Shown here: positions 35,923-45,416 of the stretch, in pieces
Position numbering within the stretch: position 1 is the stretch's first letter
Layout of the letters: each line of letters starts with the position of its first letter
From: Opitutia bacterium
GTDB lineage: Bacteria > Verrucomicrobiota > Verrucomicrobiia > Opitutales > Opitutaceae
DNA: 64,000 nucleotides
Assembly: GCA_947475065.1 (NCBI GenBank)
Contig: CANJLB010000015.1
Location: 25,824 to 89,823, forward strand
Direction: 5' to 3'
Made by a program: the position numbers and the translations under genes
The notes under the pieces: generated by a model
Databases searched by the model: none
Told to the model about the DNA's origin: nothing
What the model saw: only the letters and a program-made list of their open reading frames with translations

Positions 35923-36885
35923 TTGCCTCGCCGCGTGACTGCATCCGTCCAAACTTCTGCGCCCGCCGCCGCGCCAGCGCTGCCGGCCGCGCTGGACGAC
36001 GCCATCACGGACTTCGGCAACGCCCTCACTCTTGAGCGCGGACGCTCACCGCGCACGCTTGAGGCTTACGAGAATGACCTGCGCCAGTGCGCACGTTTTC
36101 TCGCCGCGCGCCGTGTTCGCGCCTGGGCCGCTGTCACGCCCGCGCAGGCTGCCGCCTGGCTCGCGTCGCTTGGCCGTCTCGCGCCGTCGAGCGCGGCGCG
36201 CAAGCTCTCCGCGCTGCGGATGTTCGCGCGCCACCTGGTGTCGGCGCGCGTCCTTGCAAACGACTTTACCGCACTGCTCACGGGTCCGAAGCACCGCCGG
36301 AAACTCCCGGTCACGCTCACTGCCGCCGAGGTCGGGCGCATCCTCGCCGCGCCGGTGGGCGGCGTTGCGCCGGCCCTGCGCGACCGTGCGATTCTCGAGC
36401 TTTTTTATTCGAGCGGACTGCGTGTGTCCGAGCTGGCGGGGCTGACGTTGCAGCAGGTGGATTTGGAGAATGGCTTTGTGCGCGTATTTGGCAAAGGGGC
36501 GAAGGAGCGCATCGTGCCGCTCGGCGGCGCGGCCCGCGCGGCGCTGGCGACGTGGCTGGCCTCGGGCCGGCCGGCATTCGTGAAGCCGAGGAAAACCGCC
36601 AGCCAGTTTTTTCTCAGCCGGCGCGGCGCGGCGATTTCGCGGCAGATGCTCTGGGTGCTGGTGAAAAACCATGCCCGGCGCGCCGGGGTGGCCAAATCCG
36701 TCAAGCCGCATCTGTTGCGCCACTCGTTTGCCACGCATCTGCTCGGCGGCGGGGCCGACCTGCGTGCGATCCAGGAAATGCTCGGGCACGCCAGCATCTC
36801 GACAACGCAAATCTACACGGCGGTCGAGGGGACGCGGCTCGTCGAGCACCACGCGAAGTTCCACCCGCGCAACCGGGAAAAGTGA
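35923..36885 (+). CDS. Tyrosine recombinase XerC/XerD
   Basis: A 320-residue site-specific recombinase. The N-terminal core-binding SAM-like domain is LERGRSPRTLEAYENDLRQ. The C-terminal catalytic domain has Arg in SSGLRVSELAGL, His and Arg in KPHLLRHSFATHLL, His in LGHASISTTQIYT and the nucleophile Tyr in the same block. It probably resolves chromosome dimers at dif with a partner. The start is either TTG 35923 or GTG 35935; both give a short Ala-rich leader. Whether it is XerC or XerD cannot be said. Confidence 0.9.
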   Translation: MPRRVTASVQTSAPAAAPALPAALDDAITDFGNALTLERGRSPRTLEAYENDLRQCARFLAARRVRAWAAVTPAQAAAWLASLGRLAPSSAARKLSALRMFARHLVSARVLANDFTALLTGPKHRRKLPVTLTAAEVGRILAAPVGGVAPALRDRAILELFYSSGLRVSELAGLTLQQVDLENGFVRVFGKGAKERIVPLGGAARAALATWLASGRPAFVKPRKTASQFFLSRRGAAISRQMLWVLVKNHARRAGVAKSVKPHLLRHSFATHLLGGGADLRAIQEMLGHASISTTQIYTAVEGTRLVEHHAKFHPRNREK

Positions 36886-37089
36886 TCCGCAGCCAGCAAC
36901 TTTGGCCGGAAGTTCAGCTTGCGGCCCAATGCCTAACCCCGGGCCTTCCGTCTGTTTGAAGCTTGCACTTGTGCCCACCCCAATCACTCCCTCCGGATCA
37001 ACCCATAACCCGCTCAGTCTCTCCTCGCAGATGGTCCAGAAACGTGGGTAGCGTCGGTGGAAGGTTCGGGTAAAAGAACCGGCCGGCGT

Positions 37090-38604
37090 TCAGCGCAGCC
37101 CGATAATCCCGGCGAGACCGCCCTGATAAAATCCCAGCAGCACCGAGGCTGCTGCCAGCAGCGTAAGCACGAGGCCGGGGATCAGGCCGACCGGAGTGCG
37201 TGCAGGCTGGCGGGTCGCGCCCGGATCGTTCGGCTCCTCGAAAAACGCTTCGCGGATCCAGCTGAAGTAATAGTAAATCGAAAGCACCACCCCCACGACC
37301 GCCACCGCGAGCAGCCAGTAGAGCCGCGCCTTGAAGGCCACGATGAAGACGAGCAGCTTTCCCATGAACCCTGCCAAAGGCGGGATGCCGGCCAGCGAAC
37401 CCAGGCCGATGGCGAGCACGACAGCGAGAAACGGGTGTGTCCTGCCCAGCCCCGCGTAGTGCTCGCGCCGCTGGTCGGCGTCATCCTCGCCCGCCAGGTG
37501 CGTCATGACGCCAAACACCGCGAACGATGCCAGCAGGTAGCCAAACAGGTAGAAAATCACGGCGCCTTGGGCGAGCACCTGGCCGTGGAGGGTCGCGATC
37601 ACGCCCAGCAGCAGGTAGCCGGCGTGCGAAACGCCAGACAGGCCGATGAGGCGCTTGACATTGCCCTGCGAGAGCGCGGCGAGGTTGCCAAACAGGATGG
37701 TCGCCGCCGCCATCACGCCGAGCACGGACGTGACCAGCGGCGCATAGGCTGAAAAAACCTGCGCGAGCGTCAGCAGCACCGCAAAGCCGGCGGCCTTCGA
37801 GCCGACGGCGAGAAACGCCGTCACGGGCGTGGGCGCGCCCTGGTACACATCGGGCACCCAGATCTGGAACGGCACCGCGCCGATCTTGAACGCCACGCCC
37901 GCGAGCACGAGCACGATGCCGGCCGCGGCGAGAAAATTATCGGGATTTTGCGCCAGAAAATTCTGGAGCGCCCCAAAGTTCATCGCGCTGTCCGACGTGC
38001 CCTTCAGCCCGTTCAGGCCGCCGACGCCATAGAGCAGCACGATCCCGAAGAGCAGCAGCCCCGAGCTGAGCGCGCCGGTGATGAGGTATTTCAGTCCGGC
38101 TTCAAGCGAGAGCGGGTTGGTGCGCGTATAGCTCACGAGAATGTAGAAGCCCACCGTCACGGTCTCCAGCGCCACAAAGAGCATCACGAAGTGGTTGCTC
38201 TGCACGAGCAGCATCATCGCCGCCGTGACGACGGAGACGATGGCGAAAAACTCGGTCTTGGGCATCCGCTGCTTCGCCAGCGCGACGGCGCCCAGCACGC
38301 TGACCAGCACCGCCGTGATCAGAAAAAACACCCGGAACATCTCGCCAATCCGGTCGTGCTGGATCAGCCCGCCGAAGGTCTTCATGGCCGGTCCGTCGGC
38401 CGCGTGGTGAAACCCCGCCAGCACGGCGATCAGCAGGCCGCCCTGGCCGAGAATGGCCGCGAACGGGATGACCCCATGCTCCTTCTTGGGGAGCAGCATT
38501 TCCAGCCCGAGCAACGCCAGCCCTAGACAGCCGAGAAAAATCTCGGGGGCGATGGATCGCCAGTCGTTGGTGGCGGCGAGTGTTTGGAGGAGGGTGATCG
38601 GCAT
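37090..38604 (-). CDS. nuoN: NADH-quinone oxidoreductase subunit N
   Basis: A 504-residue antiporter-like membrane subunit of complex I, about 14 helices. Family blocks are MLLVQSNHFVMLFVALETVTVGFYILVSYTR, SLEAGLKYLITGALSSG, KIGAVPFQIWVPDVYQGAP and LIGLSGVSHAGYLLLG, with the key lysines of the half-channels. It is the last gene of the nuo operon, 12 bp after nuoM. It translocates protons with NuoL and NuoM. Confidence 0.94.
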   Translation of the reverse strand: MPITLLQTLAATNDWRSIAPEIFLGCLGLALLGLEMLLPKKEHGVIPFAAILGQGGLLIAVLAGFHHAADGPAMKTFGGLIQHDRIGEMFRVFFLITAVLVSVLGAVALAKQRMPKTEFFAIVSVVTAAMMLLVQSNHFVMLFVALETVTVGFYILVSYTRTNPLSLEAGLKYLITGALSSGLLLFGIVLLYGVGGLNGLKGTSDSAMNFGALQNFLAQNPDNFLAAAGIVLVLAGVAFKIGAVPFQIWVPDVYQGAPTPVTAFLAVGSKAAGFAVLLTLAQVFSAYAPLVTSVLGVMAAATILFGNLAALSQGNVKRLIGLSGVSHAGYLLLGVIATLHGQVLAQGAVIFYLFGYLLASFAVFGVMTHLAGEDDADQRREHYAGLGRTHPFLAVVLAIGLGSLAGIPPLAGFMGKLLVFIVAFKARLYWLLAVAVVGVVLSIYYYFSWIREAFFEEPNDPGATRQPARTPVGLIPGLVLTLLAAASVLLGFYQGGLAGIIGLR

Positions 38605-38616
38605 CGGGACGGAAAA

Positions 38617-40182
38617 TCAGGGGCGCGCGGCGGGCGCGGGCACGGCCGCCACGGCGGCGGCCGCAGGGTAGAGGGTGGTGACGGCGGCGTTGAGCGGACC
38701 GGAAATCGCGCGCGGCCAGAACCCGATGAACAGCAGCGCGGCCAGCAGCAGGAGCGCGGGGATTTTTTCGGCCCAGCGCAGGTCGGCCGGCGGGTGGGCA
38801 GCCGCGACGGTGGCGAACGCCCCGGTGGGCGAACCGAAGAAAACCTTGGCCGCCGCGCGCAGGCCGTAGATGGCCGAAATGACCACCCCGGCGACCGCCA
38901 GCGCGGTCAGCAACGGGGAGAATTTCCACGCCGCCACGAAGATGACCAGCTCGCCCCAGAAATTGGCAAAACCCGGCAGGCCGATGCTGGCAAACGTCGC
39001 CGCCACGAAGAACGCCGCGAGCACCGGGGTCTTCTGTGCGAGGCCGCCCATCGCATCGAGGTCAAACGTCCGCGTGCGGTGCCAGATGCTGGTCGAGAGC
39101 AGGAACAGGAGCGCGACCGAGAGGCCGTGCGCGACCATCAGCAGCACCGCTCCGCCCGCCGCCGCCTGCCCGGCGCCGGACGCCGGGGCGGCCGCCACGC
39201 ACGCGACGCCGAGGAACGCATAGCCCATGTGCATGACCGAGCTGAAGCCGACCAGTTGCTTGAGGTCGCGCTGCGCCATGGCGACGAAGCCGATCACGAG
39301 CACATTGCCCGCGACCGCGAGCCACGCCAGCGGCAGCGCCCACTCCGCCGCCCCGAGCGGCAGCAGCGGCAGCGCGACCTGCAGCAGGCCGTAAAGGCCG
39401 AATTTTTTCAGCACGCCCGCGTGCAACATCGCCGCCGAGCTGGGCGCGGCGGCATAGCCGAGCGGCGCCCATGTGTGCAGCGGCCACAGCGAGACCAGGG
39501 TGCCGAGCCCGAACAGCAGCAGCCCGAAGATGCGGTGCTGCCACGCACCGTCGAGCGGCTTCGCCGCCAGCGTCTCCCGCAGCGCGATCAGGTCGAAGCT
39601 GTTCGCCCCGCTCTTGGCGTAGAGCGCGATCAGGCCGAGCAGCGACAGCATCGCGCCGAGCGTGAGGTAGATGGTCATCTTCATCGCGGCGTAATGGCGG
39701 TCGCGCCCGCCCCACATGCCGACCATGATGAACGTCGGGATGAGCGCCAGCTCGTGGAAGAAGTAGAAGAAAAAGACATCCACGCTCGCAAACACCCCCA
39801 TCAGCCCTGCGTGCATCACCAGCAGCAGCGCGAGGTAGCCCTGCAGCCGCTCCGCGCCCGATTGCAGCGCATACAGCCCGGCGGCGAGCCCGACCACCGC
39901 TGCCATCACATACAACGGCAGCGCGAGGCCGTTGAGTCCGAGCTTGAGGGCGATGCCGAGTCCCGTCAGCCCCGTCGGGTAGGCCGTGAGAAACGCATAG
40001 CCGTGATCGTGCGGCACCACGTCGAAATACCACCAGGCGTGCAGCGCCAGCAGCAACGGCACGCCAAAGCCGGCGCACGCGAGCGGCTTCGCGGCTGCCT
40101 TGGGCGCAAGCGCCACCGCCACGCCCGCGAGCAGCGGGGCGAGGATGGAAAGCAGGAGCAGGTGGTCGGAGAGAAATGGCAT
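38617..40182 (-). CDS. nuoM: NADH-quinone oxidoreductase subunit M
   Basis: A 521-residue antiporter-like subunit. It has VDVFFFYFFHELALIPTFIMVGMWGG (catalytic Glu in the helix), TIYLTLGAMLSLLGL, LWPLHTWAPLGYAAAPSSAAMLHAGVLKKFGLYG and VGFSSVMHMGYAFLGV. The start at ATG 40182 gives MPFLSDHLLLLSILAP; the 14 residues upstream are rejected. nuoL ends 19 bp upstream. Confidence 0.94.
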   Translation of the reverse strand: MPFLSDHLLLLSILAPLLAGVAVALAPKAAAKPLACAGFGVPLLLALHAWWYFDVVPHDHGYAFLTAYPTGLTGLGIALKLGLNGLALPLYVMAAVVGLAAGLYALQSGAERLQGYLALLLVMHAGLMGVFASVDVFFFYFFHELALIPTFIMVGMWGGRDRHYAAMKMTIYLTLGAMLSLLGLIALYAKSGANSFDLIALRETLAAKPLDGAWQHRIFGLLLFGLGTLVSLWPLHTWAPLGYAAAPSSAAMLHAGVLKKFGLYGLLQVALPLLPLGAAEWALPLAWLAVAGNVLVIGFVAMAQRDLKQLVGFSSVMHMGYAFLGVACVAAAPASGAGQAAAGGAVLLMVAHGLSVALLFLLSTSIWHRTRTFDLDAMGGLAQKTPVLAAFFVAATFASIGLPGFANFWGELVIFVAAWKFSPLLTALAVAGVVISAIYGLRAAAKVFFGSPTGAFATVAAAHPPADLRWAEKIPALLLLAALLFIGFWPRAISGPLNAAVTTLYPAAAAVAAVPAPAARP

Positions 40183-40201
40183 CACGAAAAAAGGGCGGTG
40201 T

Positions 40202-42073
40202 TTAGTGGAACCAGCCGGCGGCAAAGGCCCACAGCGCGGCCGCGCCGCCGAGGAACCACCAGACGTAGGTGTGCAGGCTGCCGGTGTGCAGCGCGCGCGC
40301 GCCGAGGCCGAACAGCTCGGCCACCGTGGCGCAGCCGCGCACGATCACGCCGGCGATCAGGATGTCGTCGAGCGCGCCGAGCAGCAGGGCGAAACGCTGC
40401 TGGATCTTGGCGACATAGTAGTTGTAGGCGGTGTCGAAGGATTCCTTCACCAGGTGCAGGCCGAGGAAGACCGCGGGCAGCCTGGCCGCCAGCGAGTCCA
40501 CCGGTCCGGACTTGTAGAGCAGCAGCGCTGCGCCTGCGCCGACCGCGAGGATGCCAAGGCTCATTGCGACGACGCTCCAGCCCTCCGCGTGCGGGATGAG
40601 CGAAAGGACACCCTTGAAACGGTCGCCGTAGATCAGGCCGGTGCCCTCGTGGGTCGTGTAGCCGCCAACCAGGGAAAGGATGGCGAGCACCACCAGCGGA
40701 AGCGTGAGTGACGGGCCGCCTTCGTGGGCGTGCGCAGCCTCATCGCTGCGTGGCGTGCCGAGAAAAACCAGCTTCCACATGCGGAACATGTAGAACGAGG
40801 TGAGCACCGCCGTGAACACCAGAATCGCGAAGACCGCGGTGTTTTTTTCCTGCGCCAAGTGGAGGATGGCGTCCTTGGAGTAAAAGCCGGCGGTGATGAA
40901 CGGTAGCCCGGCGATGGCGAAAACGCCGATGGTGAAAGTGACAAATGTCAGCGGCATCTTTTTCCGCAGCCCGCCCATCTTGAAAATGTCCTGCTCATGG
41001 TGGCAGCCATGGATGACCGAGCCCGAGCCCAAGAAGAGCAGCGCCTTGAAAAACGCGTGCGTCGTCAGGTGGAACATCGCCGCGCCCACGCCGGCGGCGA
41101 CGAGCACCGCTTTCCCTTCGTGCTCCGTTGCGATGGACCCCAGCCCGAACGCCGCGACCATGTAGCCGAGCTGCGAGAGCGTCGAGTAGGCCAGCACCTT
41201 CTTGATGTCGCGCTGCGTGATTGCGCAGAGCGCCGCGTAGAGCGCCGTGGCCGCGCCGACCCACAAGATGACGTTGAGCGCCTCGGGCACCATCAGCGGC
41301 TCGATGCGGCAGAGCATGAAGATGCCGGCGGCCACCATCGTGGCGGCGTGGATGAGCGCGGAGACCGGCGTCGGGCCTTCCATCGCGTCGGGCAGCCATA
41401 CCTGCAGCGGCAGTTGGGCGGATTTGCCCACCGCGCCGCAGAACAGCAGCAGCGGAATGGCCGTGCTGAAAGCGTGGGCATGCGCCAGTGCGGAGAAATT
41501 CACCGTGCCGTTCACCCACCAGCACATGATGATGCCGAGCAGAAAGCCGAAGTCGCCCACCCGGTTGACGATGAAGGCCTTTTTCGCCGCCTCGCTGGCG
41601 GACTGTTTTTCGTGAAAATGGTTGATCAGCACCCACGAGCTGAATCCGACCAGCTCCCAGAAGATGAAAATCATGAACAGATTGTCGGCGAGCACGATGC
41701 CGATCATCGAGAACATGAAGATGGAGAGGCCGCCGAAGTAGCGCGCCTTCGCCCCGTCTTCTTTCATGTAGCCGAGCGAGAAGACGTGGACGCACAGGCC
41801 GACCACGCCGACGATGCAGAGCATCAAGGCAGCGAGATCGTCGAACTTGATGCCGAGCGTGAGCCGGAAGCCGCCCAGGCGCAGCCACTCCATCGCGGCC
41901 TCGAAGCGATCGCCGTGCACGGCGAGAATTACCGCGATCATCGCAATCGCTGTGGCGGTGGCGGTGGACACGAAGGCCGCCGCGCCGCCGGCCCGCCGCA
42001 GCAGCAGCGCGATGACCGCCGCCGAAGCGAGCGGCAACAGGAGAACGAGGATGGCGTGCTGGAGCATCGTCAT
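40202..42073 (-). CDS. nuoL: NADH-quinone oxidoreductase subunit L
   Basis: A 623-residue antiporter-like subunit with the long lateral helix at the C-terminus. Blocks seen are MIFIFWELVGFSSWVLINHF, LPLQVWLPDAMEGPTPVSALIHAATMVAAGIFML, KVLAYSTLSQLGYMVAA and FKALLFLGSGSVIHGCHHEQDIFKMGG. It starts at ATG 42071-42073, four bases after the nuoK stop. Confidence 0.95.
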   Translation of the reverse strand: MTMLQHAILVLLLPLASAAVIALLLRRAGGAAAFVSTATATAIAMIAVILAVHGDRFEAAMEWLRLGGFRLTLGIKFDDLAALMLCIVGVVGLCVHVFSLGYMKEDGAKARYFGGLSIFMFSMIGIVLADNLFMIFIFWELVGFSSWVLINHFHEKQSASEAAKKAFIVNRVGDFGFLLGIIMCWWVNGTVNFSALAHAHAFSTAIPLLLFCGAVGKSAQLPLQVWLPDAMEGPTPVSALIHAATMVAAGIFMLCRIEPLMVPEALNVILWVGAATALYAALCAITQRDIKKVLAYSTLSQLGYMVAAFGLGSIATEHEGKAVLVAAGVGAAMFHLTTHAFFKALLFLGSGSVIHGCHHEQDIFKMGGLRKKMPLTFVTFTIGVFAIAGLPFITAGFYSKDAILHLAQEKNTAVFAILVFTAVLTSFYMFRMWKLVFLGTPRSDEAAHAHEGGPSLTLPLVVLAILSLVGGYTTHEGTGLIYGDRFKGVLSLIPHAEGWSVVAMSLGILAVGAGAALLLYKSGPVDSLAARLPAVFLGLHLVKESFDTAYNYYVAKIQQRFALLLGALDDILIAGVIVRGCATVAELFGLGARALHTGSLHTYVWWFLGGAAALWAFAAGWFH

Positions 42074-42077
42074 GGCG

Positions 42078-42386
42078 TCAGTCTTTCAGGGCGTTGAGCT
42101 TTTCGACCTCGATCGTCTGGCGCCGGCGGAAGAGCGCGACGATGATGGCCAGCCCCACCGCGACCTCGGCGGCGGCGACGGTGAGGATGAAGAACACGAA
42201 GACATTGCCGTCCAGCGTGCCGTTGAACCGGGAGAACGCGACCAGCGCCAGCGTCGAGGCCACCAGCATCAGCTCCAGGCACATGTAGATCACCAGCGTG
42301 TTGCGGCGGATCAGCACGCCGAGGAAGCCGATGGCGAACAGCACCGCGCTCAGGACGATGCAGGCGTTGAGGGTGAGGGGAATCAT
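42078..42386 (-). CDS. nuoK: NADH-quinone oxidoreductase subunit K
   Basis: A 102-residue subunit with three helices. [25 protein letters not shown] carries the conserved Glu of helix 2, and [25 protein letters not shown] the second one. Length is normal. It is part of the proton path near the quinone module. Confidence 0.95.
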   Translation of the reverse strand: MIPLTLNACIVLSAVLFAIGFLGVLIRRNTLVIYMCLELMLVASTLALVAFSRFNGTLDGNVFVFFILTVAAAEVAVGLAIIVALFRRRQTIEVEKLNALKD

Positions 42387-42440
42387 GGGCGGAAGCAGCG
42401 GGTAGCGGGTGGCGAGCAGGTTTGTGGCGCGGGTGCGCCA

Positions 42441-42472
42441 GATTTTGGATTTTGGAATGTCGATTTTGGATT
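42441..42472. repeat. GATTTTGGATTTTGGA-type repeat in the nuoJ-nuoK spacer
   Basis: Nearly the same 32 bases as 9342-9373 in the pdhA-pdhB spacer. The nuoJ-nuoK spacer (42387-42561) is unusually long at 175 bp and otherwise empty. Confidence 0.75.
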
Positions 42473-42561
42473 TCAGGAAAGGCCCGTTGCTCGCTGTGAT
42501 GGAAATTTTCTGTGGATTGGAGGATGGGTATGCTCGCTACTCGCTACCCGATGCTCTCTGC

Positions 42562-43080
42562 TCATTTGATGTCCTCCAGCCCGGCGAAGCGCTTGCTGAG
42601 CACGATGACCCCGAGCATGGCGATCAGCAGCAGGAACCCAACCACCTCCACAGGCAGCAGGTAGAGGGTGAAGAGGAGCTCGGCCGTCTCGCCGAGATTG
42701 AGGAGGCTCGGATCGGGCGGTGGGAGGGGGACGCTGCCGGCCGGGCCGAGCGAGCCGGAGAGCAGGATGACGCCGGTGGCCAGCAGCCCCGCGGCGAGCG
42801 CACCCGCCGCGACCGCCAGCTTGCCAAACGCCCGCCGCGTGCCGCCCTGCGCATCGAGCAGCATGATGATGAAAAGAAACAGCGCGACGACCGCGCCCGC
42901 ATAGACAAACACCAGCACGAAGGCCAGCAGCATGGCGTCGAGCAGCGCAAACAGCCCCGCGACCCCCACGAGGCAGAGCAGAAGGCACAGCGCGGAGGCG
43001 ATGGCGTTCCGGTTGAACACCACCCCGAGCGCGCACGCGACGGTGAACACGGCGAAGAGATTGAAGAGCAGGTCGGGCAT
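42562..43080 (-). CDS. nuoJ: NADH-quinone oxidoreductase subunit J
   Basis: A 172-residue membrane subunit of five helices: MPDLLFNLFAVFTVACALGVV, ALLDAMLLAFVLVFVYAGAVVALFLFIIML (with the pi-bulge region typical of NuoJ), and FTLYLLPVEVVGFLLLIAMLGVIVL at the end. Start ATG 43078-43080 is standard. nuoI lies upstream across a repeat-filled spacer. Confidence 0.93.
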   Translation of the reverse strand: MPDLLFNLFAVFTVACALGVVFNRNAIASALCLLLCLVGVAGLFALLDAMLLAFVLVFVYAGAVVALFLFIIMLLDAQGGTRRAFGKLAVAAGALAAGLLATGVILLSGSLGPAGSVPLPPPDPSLLNLGETAELLFTLYLLPVEVVGFLLLIAMLGVIVLSKRFAGLEDIK

Positions 43081-43097
43081 CGGTTCGGATTGGGGTT

Positions 43098-43123
43098 AAA
43101 CGCGAAGGCGCAAAGGCGCAAAG
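43098..43123. repeat. CGCGAAGGCGCAAAGGCGCAAAGG-type repeat in the nuoI-nuoJ spacer
   Basis: A short AAGGCGCA quasi-tandem array. The same family appears at 54015-54047 (CACGAAGGACGCGAAGG) and in reverse at 63775-63810 (CCTTCGCGTCCCTTTGCGCC). Confidence 0.7.
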
Positions 43124-43208
43124 GCCAGGGCAAAGAAGCCGGCCCTTGGCTCGATATTTTGGCCCGAACTTTGCGGCTTTGCGGCTTGGCGCTTAAAAAT
43201 CATTTTCA

Positions 43209-43748
43209 TCAGTGTGCGTTCCCGCCCTCCTCGGCGGCCTTTTTCTTGTCCCACTTGAAGTGCGTGTCGGGCAGCGTGCCGCCCAGTTCGTAGAGCTTCT
43301 GCTTGTTGTTCACCAGCTCGGCGCGGCTGTAGCCGGAGGTGGTATAGACGTTTTGCAGCCAGATCGCCTCCTCGGGGCAGACTTCCTGGCACAGTCCGCA
43401 GTAGATGCAGCGGAGCATGTCGATCTCAAACTCCTTCGGGGCCTTCTCCACATGCGCCGTCGGTGCGTCGGCCGCGATTTCGCCCGGCGTGATGCGGATG
43501 GCCTTGGGCGGGCAGACGAACTCGCACAGCTGGCAGGAAACGCATTTTTCGCGGCCGTGGGGATCAAAGACCAGCGTCGGCACGCCGCGGTAGCCCGCCG
43601 GGATCGCCGGGCGCTCCTCCGGGTATTCCATCGTGTCTTTGGGTGCAAAGAAGTGCTTGAGCGTGGTCTTCAGCCCGCCCGCGATCTGCGGGAGGTAGGT
43701 GCGCTCGAGGAGCGTGAGCGGCTTGCGGGAGACGGGGATTACAGCCAT
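43209..43748 (-). CDS. nuoI: NADH-quinone oxidoreductase subunit I
   Basis: A 179-residue peripheral-arm subunit carrying two 4Fe-4S clusters: CVSCQLCEFVCPPKAI and CIYCGLCQEVCPEEAIW. It passes electrons toward cluster N2 and quinone. The N-terminus (LPQIAGGLKTTLKHFFAPK) is the membrane-facing amphipathic helix. Normal length; start ATG 43746-43748. Confidence 0.95.
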   Translation of the reverse strand: MAVIPVSRKPLTLLERTYLPQIAGGLKTTLKHFFAPKDTMEYPEERPAIPAGYRGVPTLVFDPHGREKCVSCQLCEFVCPPKAIRITPGEIAADAPTAHVEKAPKEFEIDMLRCIYCGLCQEVCPEEAIWLQNVYTTSGYSRAELVNNKQKLYELGGTLPDTHFKWDKKKAAEEGGNAH

Positions 43749-43760
43749 GGGAAATGCGGA

Positions 43761-44003
43761 GTTATCGGTTCACGGTTGCCAGTTCACGGTCGGCCCATGC
43801 GCACAGCTTGCAACCGTGAACGGTGAACTTTGAACCGTGAACGAATTTGTTCATTTCTGGATGAGCATGGATGGAAATCCGAACGCAGCCCTGCTCGGGA
43901 GAGGAGGGACAAGCCGCGCGCGGCGGCGCAAATCCCGCCTCTCCCGAGGCGGGCTGCCTGGCTGGCTGTTGATTGATCCGTGTTCATCCGTGTGATCCGT
44001 GGT
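43761..44003. repeat. Repeat-rich nuoH-nuoI spacer: GTTCACGG inverted repeat plus ACCACGGAT unit
   Basis: Left arm GGTTCACGGTTGCCAGTTCACGGT lies at 43767-43790, and right-arm copies ACCGTGAAC at 43813-43842, able to form a long hairpin. A GTTATCGGTTCACGG string at 43761 recurs exactly at 51104. Bases 43976-44003 carry the ATCCGTGGT family also seen near base 242-789; its last base is the first base of the nuoH stop codon. Confidence 0.75.
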
Positions 44004-45166
44004 CAAGCCTTGGTTTCAATCCACGCGATCGCGAGCGCGTAAAAGATGAGGTTGGCGATGGCGAGCGGCAGGAGCTTTTTCCAGCCTATGGCCATCACTT
44101 GGTCGTAGCGGAAGCGCGGCAGCGTCCAGCGCACCCACATGAAAAAGAAGATGAACGCCGCCACTTTGCCGAGGAAGATCCCGATGCCCAGCAGCCCCAT
44201 CAGCAGCGGCTTGTCCATGATGTGCATCCAGTCGGCCAGCAGGTGCAACGGCAGGCCGGGCAGCGGGTTCCAGCCGCCGAGGAAGAGCAGGACAAACACG
44301 CCCGAGCCGACAATCATATGGCAGTATTCCGCCACGAAAAACAGCGACCATTTGAACGCGCCATACTCCGTGTGAAAGCCGCCCACCAGATCCGCCTCCG
44401 ACTCCGGCATGTCGAACGGCTGGCGGTTCGTCTCGGCAAACAGCGCCACGAGGAAGACGAAGGCCGACACCGGCATGGTGAACACAAACCACACGCTGTC
44501 CCACTGCAGGCCCACGCCGGACTGCATCTGCACCACTTCCAGCAGGCTCAGCGTGCCGGCCCCGCCGGGAGCGTTGATCCAGAGAAACACCGGCAGCACC
44601 GACAGCGTCATGGACAGCTCGTAGGAGATCAGTTGCGCCGAGGCGCGCACGCTCCCGAGGAAGGGATACTTCGAGTTGGAGGCCCAGCCCGCGAGGATGA
44701 TGGAATAGACGCCCAGCGACGACACCGCAAACACCGCCAGCAGCCCCACGTCCACCTGCGCGAGCATGATGGGCATCAGCACTTGCTGGCCCTCGATCAC
44801 TGTGACGTAGGCTCCAAACGGCACCACCGCGACTGTTGTGAGCGCGGGGATCATCGAGATGATCGGCGCCAGGATGAAATAAAACTTGTTCACGTGCCCG
44901 GGCACCGGGTCTTCCTTGAAGGTAAACTTGCCGCCGTCGGCCGCCAGTTGGAACAGGCCGAGCCGCTTGAGCACCCCCATGCCGGGGATCCACGCGAGGA
45001 AGGGCGCGATCGTGCGGTTGGGGCCGGGCCGGTTCTGCATCCACGCCGAGATCTTGCGCTCCGCCATCGAGCACGCCGCCGCGAGCGGAAACAGCACCAG
45101 GATCACCGCCGTGCCTTGGAGGACGAAGCGGAGGAGGGCGGGAAGGTGGAAGTAGAAGTCGGCCAT
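44003..45166 (-). CDS. nuoH: NADH-quinone oxidoreductase subunit H
   Basis: A 387-residue membrane subunit at the quinone-entry site, about eight helices. Conserved blocks are AERKISAWMQNRPGPNR, GWASNSKYPFLGSVRASAQLISYELSM and FALFAETNRQPFDMPESEADLVGGFHTEY-like FVLVALFAETNRQPFDMPE with the acidic loop. Length is slightly above the usual 320-350. Start ATG 45164-45166. Confidence 0.95.
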   Translation of the reverse strand: MADFYFHLPALLRFVLQGTAVILVLFPLAAACSMAERKISAWMQNRPGPNRTIAPFLAWIPGMGVLKRLGLFQLAADGGKFTFKEDPVPGHVNKFYFILAPIISMIPALTTVAVVPFGAYVTVIEGQQVLMPIMLAQVDVGLLAVFAVSSLGVYSIILAGWASNSKYPFLGSVRASAQLISYELSMTLSVLPVFLWINAPGGAGTLSLLEVVQMQSGVGLQWDSVWFVFTMPVSAFVFLVALFAETNRQPFDMPESEADLVGGFHTEYGAFKWSLFFVAEYCHMIVGSGVFVLLFLGGWNPLPGLPLHLLADWMHIMDKPLLMGLLGIGIFLGKVAAFIFFFMWVRWTLPRFRYDQVMAIGWKKLLPLAIANLIFYALAIAWIETKA

Positions 45167-45179
45167 GGCGGGAATTAGC

Positions 45180-45407
45180 TCACCCGAAAAAACGAAGGGC
45201 TGCGAAAAAAATCCCCAAGATCACCCCACAAGCGCAAGCAAACCTGCCAGCGCGGATCATATCCGTGTTTGATTTTGCTTCTTGCGCCGCGGTCATGCTG
45301 CCTTTGGCAACCAACTGCGCATTGCGACGACGCCGATGAAAAATCATCCACATACCGTTTAGGATGATCACGGCAGCCAGAAAAATACCATGGTCGAGTG
45401 GTTTCAT
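45180..45407 (-). CDS. Small two-helix membrane protein inside the nuo operon
   Basis: A 75-residue protein with two membrane helices (HGIFLAAVIILNGMWMIFH and FACACGVILGIFFAALRFFG) joined by a basic, Gln/Lys-rich loop. It is placed neatly between nuoG (9 bp upstream) and nuoH (13 bp downstream), with no repeats around it. It is not a standard complex I subunit that I recognise. It could be an accessory or assembly factor, or a passenger. It is small, so the call rests on spacing and a membrane-protein composition. Confidence 0.6.
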   Translation of the reverse strand: MKPLDHGIFLAAVIILNGMWMIFHRRRRNAQLVAKGSMTAAQEAKSNTDMIRAGRFACACGVILGIFFAALRFFG

Positions 45408-45416
45408 TGGAGGCTT

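Noticed and set aside
38584..40599. 671-codon plus-strand frame opposite nuoM
   Set aside because: An Arg/Gln-rich shadow; nuoM on the minus strand has all conserved blocks.
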